DNA from: JBCCGG01 sp039029395
Lineage (GTDB): Bacteria > Pseudomonadota > Alphaproteobacteria > Kiloniellales > JAKSDN01
Assembly (NCBI GenBank): GCA_039029395.1
Contig: JBCCGG010000082.1
Coordinates: forward strand, 1-10,247
DNA length: 10,247 nt
Reading direction: 5' to 3'
Shown: positions 1 through 10,247 of the stretch, piece after piece
Layout of the letters: each line of letters starts with the position of its first letter
Position numbering within the stretch: the stretch's first letter is position 1
Notes under the pieces: model-generated
Told to the model about the DNA's origin: nothing
The model's input: the letters and a program-made list of their open reading frames with translations, nothing else
Databases searched by the model: none
Position numbers and translations under genes: made by a program

Positions 1-2233
<2,233 letters not shown>

Positions 2234-2306
2234 CGGAGTCTCCCGATTAGACTTATGCGTGGTGCCCGAAGGCGGACGTAAGGATGCACTCGCTCTTGCT
2301 TCAAGC

Positions 2307-6479
<4,173 letters not shown>

Positions 6480-6649
6480 GTCACGTCCTCGTCAATTCGT
6501 CTCAACGTCGCTCGAGACCGCCCACAAAGGGCAGATCCCGAGGCTTTTCGCCGGTGCCGGCGACCAAGGCAAAAGCAGCCGCCTCGGCGCCCATCCCCTT
6601 GCCGGAGACGGGCGCCGAGCGGCCAACTCGGTCTTGTCCTTCGCTCAAA
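6480..6649 (-). promoter_or_regulatory. rplL-rpoB intergenic region with two strong hairpins (candidate attenuator / RNA processing site)
   Basis: This 170-nt spacer has no gene. In the transcript, the first hairpin (6583-6619) has a perfect 10-bp stem, CTCGGCGCCC with GGGCGCCGAG, around a 17-nt loop. A few bases later a second hairpin (6543-6576) pairs GCTTTTGCC with GGCGAAAAGC (one bulged G), with an inner GGU/ACC pair. The U-run lies inside the second stem rather than right after the first, so this is not a clean intrinsic terminator for hairpin 1. It could act as a partial one if hairpin 2 fails to form. In E. coli the equivalent spacer holds a partial terminator and an RNase III site that set the ratio of L7/L12 to polymerase. 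A similar role here is inferred from position and structure. Confidence 0.55.
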
Positions 6650-7021
6650 CTACTTGAGCTCGACAGTTGCACCGGCCTCCTCGAGCTTCTTCTTCACTTC
6701 CTCGGCCTCGTCCTTGCCGACCGCTTCCTTGATCGGCTTGGGCGCGCCTTCGACCAGATCCTTGGCCTCCTTAAGGCCGAGACCCGTGATCGCCCGGACT
6801 TCCTTAATGACGTTAATCTTCTTCTCGCCAAAGCTGGCCAGGATCACGTCGAACTCGTCCTTCTCAGCGGCCGCCTCGGCCGCCTCGGCAGGCGCTGCGG
6901 CCACGGCGACGGGCGCCGCGGCGGATACGCCCCAGGTCTCTTCGAGCTTCTTGGCCAGCTCGGCGGCCTCGATCACGGTGAGCTTCGAGAGCTCTTCCAC
7001 CAGGTTATCTAGATCAGCCAT
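6650..7021 (-). CDS. rplL: 50S ribosomal protein L7/L12
   Basis: L7/L12 is the multicopy stalk protein that recruits and activates the translational GTPases. The product is 123 residues, standard for the family. It has an N-terminal dimerisation and L10-binding helix pair (about 1-32), an Ala/Pro-rich hinge (about 33-53) and a C-terminal factor-binding domain (54-123) with the conserved segments EFDVIL, KINVIKEVRAITGLGLKEAK and EEAGATVELK. The frame is open 24 codons further upstream into rplJ. I chose the ATG at 7021 because MADLDNLVEELSKL is the family N-terminus and AAGGAG lies upstream, with a rather long 10-nt gap. It follows rplJ after 46 nt, and the two products assemble together as the L10(L12)n stalk. 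Confidence 0.98.
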   Translation of the reverse strand: MADLDNLVEELSKLTVIEAAELAKKLEETWGVSAAAPVAVAAAPAEAAEAAAEKDEFDVILASFGEKKINVIKEVRAITGLGLKEAKDLVEGAPKPIKEAVGKDEAEEVKKKLEEAGATVELK

Positions 7022-7067
7022 TTCGTCATATCTCCTTAGGCTTGAACTTCTCGTCCTCGGGGCAGCG

Positions 7068-7586
7068 TCACGCCGCCTCGTCCTGAGAGCCATAGGCGCT
7101 GAACACCCGCGCCAGCGTCGCCGCCGGGGCTTGTGTCACGCCTGCCAGCTTGGTCGCCGGGGCCTGCAAGACGCCGATTAGCTTGCCGCGCAGCTCGTCC
7201 AGGGACGGCAGCTTGGCGAGCGCCATGACGCCGTCGGCGTCCAGGGTCTCTTCCCCCAGCGCGCCGCCGACGATGGTCAGCTTCTTGTTGTCCTCGGCAA
7301 ACTTCGCACAGACCTTGGCCGCGGCCACCGGGTCGGCCGAAAAGGCCATCGCCGTCGGTCCGGTCAAGAGTCCCTGCAAGGCCTCAAACTTCGTGCCCTC
7401 AAGCGCGAGCCGCGTGAGCCGATTCTTGGTCACTTTGAAGCTCGCACCAGCGTCTCGAACACGGCCCCTCAAGTCGGACGCCTCGGCGACGGTCAGACCC
7501 GTTTGCTGGGTGACCACCACCAGGGAGACTTCCTTGAAGGTCGCGTTGAGCTCCGCTACCAGCTTCTCCTTTTCGTTTCGGTCCAC
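7068..7586 (-). CDS. rplJ: 50S ribosomal protein L10, GTG start
   Basis: L10 anchors the L7/L12 dimers to 23S rRNA next to L11. The product is 172 residues, the usual length. It opens MDRNEKEKLVAELNATFKEV and contains the RNA-binding-domain signatures VVVTQQTGLTVAEASDLRG and FKVTKNRLTRLAL. The C-terminal tail (about 135-172) includes the helix that carries L7/L12 dimers. The start codon is GTG, supported by GGAG seven bases upstream and by the family N-terminus. That GGAG is locked in a 10-bp inverted repeat (7590-7599 with 7628-7637), which suggests translational control. In the L10 family, excess L10-L12 complex binds its own leader and represses rplJ-rplL translation. The 354-nt leader here fits that role. 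Confidence 0.98.
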   Translation of the reverse strand: MDRNEKEKLVAELNATFKEVSLVVVTQQTGLTVAEASDLRGRVRDAGASFKVTKNRLTRLALEGTKFEALQGLLTGPTAMAFSADPVAAAKVCAKFAEDNKKLTIVGGALGEETLDADGVMALAKLPSLDELRGKLIGVLQAPATKLAGVTQAPAATLARVFSAYGSQDEAA

Positions 7587-7589
7587 GGA

Positions 7590-7637
7590 CGATCTCCGCT
7601 CGTTTTGGTGCCGCCTGCCGCCGGATGGCGGAGATCG
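7590..7637 (-). promoter_or_regulatory. Hairpin sequestering the rplJ Shine-Dalgarno
   Basis: The transcript pairs CGAUCUCCGC (7628-7637) perfectly with GCGGAGAUCG (7590-7599), 10 bp around a 28-nt loop. The second arm contains the GGAG ribosome binding site of rplJ. The GTG start lies only 3 nt beyond the stem, so the closed form should block initiation. This is a plausible output device for L10 feedback. The pairing is seen directly; the function is inferred. Confidence 0.6.
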
Positions 7638-7750
7638 GCCCCAGTTGCACGAGGACTTCCGGACAAGAACCGGGCCCGGAAGCCCACCTGCCTGTCCAGG
7701 AAGCTCAAGCCGTCCGGACCCCGTCCTCGGGGCCCATCGTGACTCGTCTT

Positions 7751-7835
7751 CTGTCTATGCAGGCTCTCTTGTCGCCAAGAGGCTTAAGCCCCCTTTGGCC
7801 GGTTGGCCGCCGGGCGCACCTGCAGTCTCGGACAG
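7751..7835 (-). promoter_or_regulatory. Candidate L10(L12)4 binding hairpin
   Basis: In the transcript, CUGUC (7831-7835) pairs with GACAG (7751-7755). After a purine-rich internal loop (CGAGAC against UA), UGCAGG (7819-7824) pairs with CCUGCA (7758-7763). Such a bent stem with an asymmetric loop next to a G-rich strand is how L10 recognises its leader and the matching 23S rRNA site. The conserved UUAAG turn lies in the upper part. The binding role is inferred. Confidence 0.6.
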
Positions 7836-7919
7836 GTCGGGTCGGCGAGACGAACCCGCCGGCCCTAACATCCGCGCCCAGCCAACTGCGGCCGGAGGCG
7901 GAAACACGTTAACTCCTAT

Positions 7920-7933
7920 GCGCCGATCGGCGC
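7920..7933. repeat. 14-base perfect palindrome downstream of rplA
   Basis: The sequence GCGCCGATCGGCGC equals its own reverse complement and begins 7 nt after the rplA stop codon. In RNA it could form a GCGCC/GGCGC stem with a GAUC loop. No U-tract follows, so it is not an intrinsic terminator. It may protect the 3' end of a processed rplKA message or be part of the rplJ leader fold. Confidence 0.5.
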
Positions 7934-7940
7934 CGGGCCC

Positions 7941-8642
7941 TTAGGCCTGGCTGCCCAGATCGGCGACGTCCACCTTGACGCCCGGGCCCATGGTCGAACT
8001 GACCGAGACCCGCTTGATATAGGTTCCCTTGGCGCCGCTCGGCTTGGCGTTGTTGATCGCCTGGATAAAGGCCCGGATGTTGCCGGCCAGGTCATCGTCG
8101 GCGAAGCTCGCCTTGCCGACCCCGGCATGGATCAGCCCGGCCTTCTCGGCACGGAACTCCACCTGGCCGCCCTTGGCCGCTTGGACCGCGGCGGTCACGT
8201 CGTTGGTCACGGTGCCCAGCTTGGGGTTGGGCATCATGCCGCGCGGGCCCAGGATCTTACCCAGGCGGCCGACGATCGGCATCATGTCCGGCGTCGCGAT
8301 GCAGCGGTCGAAGTTGATCTCGCCGCCCTGCACCTGAGCCTGCAGCTCCTCGGCGCCGACCACGTCAGCGCCGGCCGCGGTCGCCTCCTCGGCCTTCGGT
8401 CCCTTGGCGAAGACCGCGACGCGCACCGACTTGCCGGTGCCGTTCGGCAGGGTCACCACGCCACGCACGTTCTGATCGGCATGGCGTGGGTCGACGCCCA
8501 GGTTCATGGCGATCTCGACCGTCTCGTCGAACTTGACGACCGAGGCCTTCTTGACCAAGGCAATTGCCTCGTCGAGCGTGTGCAGCTTGTTGCGATCGAC
8601 CTGCTCGTAGGCGGCCTTGAGCCGCTTGCCAGTCTTTGCCAT
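7941..8642 (-). CDS. rplA: 50S ribosomal protein L1
   Basis: L1 forms the mobile L1 stalk that guides deacylated tRNA out of the E site. It is also the classical translational repressor of the rplK-rplA message. The product is 233 residues, the usual bacterial length. It starts MAKTGKRLKAAYEQVDRNKL and shows the family signatures FDETVEIAMNLGVDPRHADQ, VRGVVTLPNGTGK, the domain II stretch VFAKG...AEEATAAGAD, the motif GRLGKILGPRGMMPNPKLGT, and the C-terminal YIKRVSVSSTMGPGVKVD. The ATG lies just 5 nt after the rplK stop, so translation of the two is probably coupled. The gene ends in TAA, followed by the long rplJ leader. Confidence 0.98.
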   Translation of the reverse strand: MAKTGKRLKAAYEQVDRNKLHTLDEAIALVKKASVVKFDETVEIAMNLGVDPRHADQNVRGVVTLPNGTGKSVRVAVFAKGPKAEEATAAGADVVGAEELQAQVQGGEINFDRCIATPDMMPIVGRLGKILGPRGMMPNPKLGTVTNDVTAAVQAAKGGQVEFRAEKAGLIHAGVGKASFADDDLAGNIRAFIQAINNAKPSGAKGTYIKRVSVSSTMGPGVKVDVADLGSQA

Positions 8643-8647
8643 GGCCT

Positions 8648-9076
8648 CTACTCCACCACTTCCAGGCCCATGGAGCGGGCCGAACCCTTGATGATCTGCG
8701 CCGCCGCGTCGATGTCGAAGGCGTTGAGATCGACCATCTTGGTCTCGGCGATCTCGCGCACCTGGGCCATCGTGACCTGGCCGACAACCTCGCGGCCGGG
8801 CTCCGCGGCACCCTTATCCAGACCTGCCGCCTTGCGCAGGAAGTAGCTGGCCGGCGGCGTCTTCGTGACGAAGGTAAAGGAGCGGTCCGAGTAGGCCGTG
8901 ATAACGACCGGCGTCGGGGTGCCTTGCTCCATGTTCTGGGTCGCCGCGTTGAAGGCCTTGCAGAACTCCATGATGTTGAGGCCGCGCTGGCCCAGGGCCG
9001 GACCCACGGGCGGCGAAGGATTGGCCTGCCCCGCCTTGATCTCCAGCTTGATGTAACCTGCTATCTTCTTTGCCAT
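8648..9076 (-). CDS. rplK: 50S ribosomal protein L11
   Basis: L11 sits at the base of the factor-binding stalk on the GTPase-associated 23S rRNA region. It is the site of thiostrepton action and is needed for RelA to sense uncharged tRNA. The product is 142 residues, the normal length. The N-terminal domain (about 1-70) has the proline-rich signature ANPSPPVGPALGQRGLNI. The rRNA-binding C-terminal domain (about 71-142) ends with IIKGSARSMGLEVVE. The ATG is chosen from the family start MAKKIAGYIKLEIKAGQ. Upstream AGAGG is at a long spacing (11 nt), with a purine run directly before the ATG. It is the first gene of the rplK-rplA pair and is preceded by a structured 96-nt spacer. Confidence 0.98.
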   Translation of the reverse strand: MAKKIAGYIKLEIKAGQANPSPPVGPALGQRGLNIMEFCKAFNAATQNMEQGTPTPVVITAYSDRSFTFVTKTPPASYFLRKAAGLDKGAAEPGREVVGQVTMAQVREIAETKMVDLNAFDIDAAAQIIKGSARSMGLEVVE

Positions 9077-9172
9077 CTCTTAGAACACCTCTGTTGCGTC
9101 ACAGGGCTGCGTGGTGCGGCCGACCTCATGGGCTTGCGAGGGCGACCTCCCACACGGGGGGTTAAAAGACCT
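9077..9172 (-). promoter_or_regulatory. nusG-rplK spacer, candidate L1-binding leader of rplK
   Basis: In the transcript GUGUGG (9150-9155) pairs with CCACGC (9109-9114), followed by a GA / GCA internal loop and then GGUC (9144-9147) with GGCC (9118-9121). The single-strand wording GUGGGAGG ... CAUGAGGUC ... CCAC closely resembles the L1 binding site of 23S rRNA, which in E. coli reads, from memory, GGUGGGAGG ... GCAUGGAGCC ... ACCACC. In E. coli and archaea, L1 represses its own operon by binding such an rRNA mimic ahead of rplK or rplA. The position here is exactly right. The function is inferred, and no intrinsic terminator or clear promoter was seen. Confidence 0.55.
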
Positions 9173-9703
9173 CTAAAGCTTCTCGACCTGCGAGTACTCC
9201 AGCTCGACCGGGGTCGAGCGTCCGAAGATCGACACCGCCACCTTCAGGCGGGCCCGCTCCTCATCCACCTCCTCAACGAATCCGTTGAAGGAGTTGAAGG
9301 GACCGTCGCTGACCTTGACCTGCTCGCCGACCTCGAAAGTCACCGACGGCTTAGGCCGCTCGACGCCTTCCTGGACCTGGCGCTGGATGCGCTGGGCCTC
9401 AGCCTCGGAGATCGGGCTGGGCTTGCCGCGCCCGCCCAAAAAGCCGGTCACCTTGGGCGTGTCCTTGACCAGATGCCAGCTGAGATCGGTCAGGTCCATC
9501 TTGATCAGCACGTAGCCCGGAAAGAACTTGCGCTCCGAGTTGATCTTCTGGCCGCGGCGCATCTCGACCACTTCCTCGGTCGGCACCAGGATCTCCTCGA
9601 AGGCCTCTTCCATGTCCTTCTGGCGCGCCTGCTCGCGGATCGACTCGGCGACCTTCTTCTCGAACCCGGAATAAACGTGAACCACGTACCAGCGGTGGGC
9701 CAT
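9173..9703 (-). CDS. nusG: Transcription termination/antitermination factor NusG
   Basis: NusG binds the RNA polymerase clamp, suppresses pausing, and through its KOW domain contacts Rho or ribosomal protein S10. The product is 176 residues. The NGN domain spans about 1-115, with RWYVVHVYSGFEKKVAESI, ILVPTEEVVEMRRG and FFPGYVLIKMDL. The C-terminal KOW domain spans about 122-176, with FEVGEQVKVSDGPFNSFNG and SIFGRSTPVELEYSQVEKL. There is no insertion, so it is NusG rather than a specialised paralogue such as RfaH. The ATG lies 8 nt after the secE stop. An AGGAGG sits inside the last secE codons and a nearer GAGG overlaps the secE stop, so the two genes are probably translationally coupled. Confidence 0.98.
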   Translation of the reverse strand: MAHRWYVVHVYSGFEKKVAESIREQARQKDMEEAFEEILVPTEEVVEMRRGQKINSERKFFPGYVLIKMDLTDLSWHLVKDTPKVTGFLGGRGKPSPISEAEAQRIQRQVQEGVERPKPSVTFEVGEQVKVSDGPFNSFNGFVEEVDEERARLKVAVSIFGRSTPVELEYSQVEKL

Positions 9704-9711
9704 GGCCGACC

Positions 9712-9909
9712 TCAGCCTCCTAAATTCAGTATGAGCTGGATCCCCCAGGAGAGAATCCAGTCCACCGCCAAAAAGAAAATGGCCGCGAGAAACACCATGA
9801 TGAAGACCATCACCGTAGTGATGCCCGTCTCCTTGCGCGTCGGCCAGGTTACCTTGGAGACCTCTTGTCGGACCTCCTTAACAAACTGCGCCGGATTCAT
9901 CTTGGCCAT
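9712..9909 (-). CDS. secE: Preprotein translocase subunit SecE (single-membrane-segment form)
   Basis: SecE is the essential clamp subunit of the SecYEG protein-export channel in the inner membrane. With the start chosen here it is 65 residues, the short one-helix form found in most bacteria; E. coli SecE has three segments. It has an N-terminal amphipathic helix (about 5-20, FVKEVRQEVSKV), the conserved WPTRKE motif at 22-27 and one membrane span at about 30-52 (ITTVMVFIMVFLAAIFFLAV). The frame is open to an ATG at 9942, almost touching the tRNA. I prefer the ATG at 9909 because MAKMNPAQF matches family N-termini; the AAAGG before it is close, with a 2-nt gap. ATGs at 9900 and 9927 are alternatives. 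It sits 34 nt downstream of tRNA-Trp. Confidence 0.95.
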   Translation of the reverse strand: MAKMNPAQFVKEVRQEVSKVTWPTRKETGITTVMVFIMVFLAAIFFLAVDWILSWGIQLILNLGG

Positions 9910-9943
9910 GACCTTTACTTCACCCATCCTGTCGCTCGGCAAA

Positions 9944-10019
9944 TGGCAGGAGTGGTAGGACTCGAACCTACAACCCCCGGTTTTGGAGACCGGTGCTCTG
10001 CCAGTTGAGCTACACTCCT
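9944..10019 (-). tRNA. trnW: tRNA-Trp (anticodon CCA), CCA end encoded
   Basis: The 76-nt RNA folds as a full cloverleaf. The acceptor stem is AGGAGTG with CACTCCT, the D stem GCTC with GAGC, the anticodon stem CCGGT with ACCGG around loop CTCCAAA (anticodon CCA, tryptophan), a 5-nt variable loop GGGTT, and the T stem GTAGG with CCTAC around TTCGAGT. The discriminator base is G and the 3' CCA is encoded. It lies between tuf and secE with no terminator visible on either side, so it is probably cut out of a tuf-trnW-secE-nusG transcript. This order is common in Alphaproteobacteria. Confidence 0.98.
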
Positions 10020-10104
10020 TTCGCGGCGCGTCGTTCGACCGATGGATCCGCCGGGCCGCTCACTTTGGGAAGCCGTCCCGGAGCCGACATGCCCTTGCCT
10101 TGCC
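10020..10104 (-). other. tuf to tRNA-Trp spacer
   Basis: This 85-nt spacer has no gene. The transcript can form a weak nested structure: CCGGG (10077-10081) with CCCGG (10051-10055), and GGGA with UCCC inside it. There is no U-run after either, so I see no intrinsic terminator, and I find no convincing promoter. This supports read-through from tuf into the tRNA, followed by RNase processing. Confidence 0.4.
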
Positions 10105-10247
10105 TCACTTAATGATCTTAGCGACGACGCCGGCGCCGACGGTGCGGCCGCCTTCGCGGATCGCAAAGCGCAGACCCTCGTCCATGGCAATCGGCGAGAT
10201 CAGCTCGATCGACATCGAGGTGTTGTCGCCAGGCATCACCATCTCCG
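10105..10247 (-). CDS. tuf: Elongation factor Tu, C-terminal end only (5' part beyond the window)
   Basis: EF-Tu is the GTPase that delivers aminoacyl-tRNA to the ribosome. Only the last 47 codons are in the window. They read EMVMPGDNTSMSIELISPIA, then MDEGLRFAIREGGRTVGAG and end VVAKIIK with TGA. This is the end of domain 3, which contacts the aminoacyl-tRNA T stem and EF-Ts, and is the binding area for kirromycin-type drugs. The wording is almost invariant in bacteria, so identification is secure. Whether this is the only tuf copy cannot be told here; many Alphaproteobacteria have a second copy beside fusA and rpsJ. It runs into tRNA-Trp, secE and nusG on the same strand. Confidence 0.98.
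   Translation of the reverse strand, partial: EMVMPGDNTSMSIELISPIAMDEGLRFAIREGGRTVGAGVVAKIIK

Larger units (their letters stand above)
7587..7940 (-). promoter_or_regulatory. rplJ leader region (L10-type autoregulatory leader)
   Basis: This 354-nt stretch between rplA and rplJ holds no convincing gene but many paired elements, listed in transcript order. (1) A 14-base palindrome right after the rplA stop (7920-7933). (2) A hairpin at 7751-7835 in which CUGUC pairs with GACAG and, after an internal loop, UGCAGG pairs with CCUGCA; the wording CTGCAGGTG ... CCTGCATAGACAG is what I recall from the proteobacterial L10-leader family. (3) An 8-bp hairpin with an AGGA loop (7716-7735). (4) CUUCC-U-GGACA pairing with UGUCCGGAAG. 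(5) The 10-bp stem covering the rplJ ribosome binding site. Together these fit an L10(L12)4-responsive leader. The assignment to that family is from memory and structure, not from a covariance search. Confidence 0.7.

Noticed and set aside
6650..7093. Longer form of rplL starting at 7093 inside rplJ
   Set aside because: The extra 24 residues are Arg-rich and unlike any L7/L12 N-terminus. The ATG at 7021 gives the family start MADLDNLVEEL and has AAGGAG upstream.
7150..7944. Plus-strand open frames of up to 264 codons over rplJ and its leader
   Set aside because: Ser/Pro/Arg-rich shadow translation opposite rplJ and the leader, with no family resemblance.
9915..10190. 91-codon minus-strand open frame crossing tRNA-Trp and the end of tuf
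   Set aside because: It overlaps a perfect tRNA and EF-Tu codons in another frame. The stretch around SVAQLAEHRSPKPGVVGSSPTTP is the well-known false peptide produced by translating tRNA genes.

Overview
This window is the translation/transcription core locus of a GC-rich bacterium, most likely an alphaproteobacterium. Every gene lies on the minus strand. Read in the direction of transcription (right to left), the order is: 3' end of tuf (EF-Tu), tRNA-Trp, secE, nusG, rplK (L11), rplA (L1), rplJ (L10), rplL (L7/L12), rpoB (beta) and the first 744 codons of rpoC (beta'). The tuf / tRNA-Trp / secE junction, the strong G/C bias at third codon positions, the 1390-residue RpoB with an extra repeated segment near residues 282-369, and the wording of the proteins all point to Alphaproteobacteria. 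A Rhodospirillales-like lineage is my guess, not something the sequence proves.

Layout: positions 1-2233 are rpoC (its C-terminal half is off the left edge). A 73-nt spacer separates it from rpoB (2307-6479). A 170-nt spacer with two strong hairpins (6480-6649) separates rpoB from rplL (6650-7021). rplJ (7068-7586) follows, with a GTG start. Its 354-nt upstream region (7587-7940) has no convincing gene and carries an L10-type autoregulatory leader. Then come rplA (7941-8642) and rplK (8648-9076), a 96-nt spacer resembling an L1-binding leader, nusG (9173-9703), secE (9712-9909), tRNA-Trp (9944-10019) and the tail of tuf (10105-10247).

How the parts work together: EF-Tu and tRNA-Trp serve elongation. 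L11, L1, L10 and L7/L12 build the ribosomal stalks where translation factors act. SecE is the small essential subunit of the Sec translocon. NusG couples RNA polymerase to the ribosome and Rho. RpoB and RpoC form the polymerase catalytic core. The regulation visible in the RNA fits the classical model: L1 feeding back on rplK-rplA, L10(L12)4 feeding back on rplJ-rplL, and an attenuator or processing site between rplL and rpoB.

I see no mobile element, CRISPR array, prophage, defence system or other undescribed system. The long open frames on the plus strand are codon-aligned antisense shadows of rpoB and rpoC. The parts that repay a second look are the RNA structures between genes, especially a 10-bp hairpin that buries the rplJ ribosome binding site.
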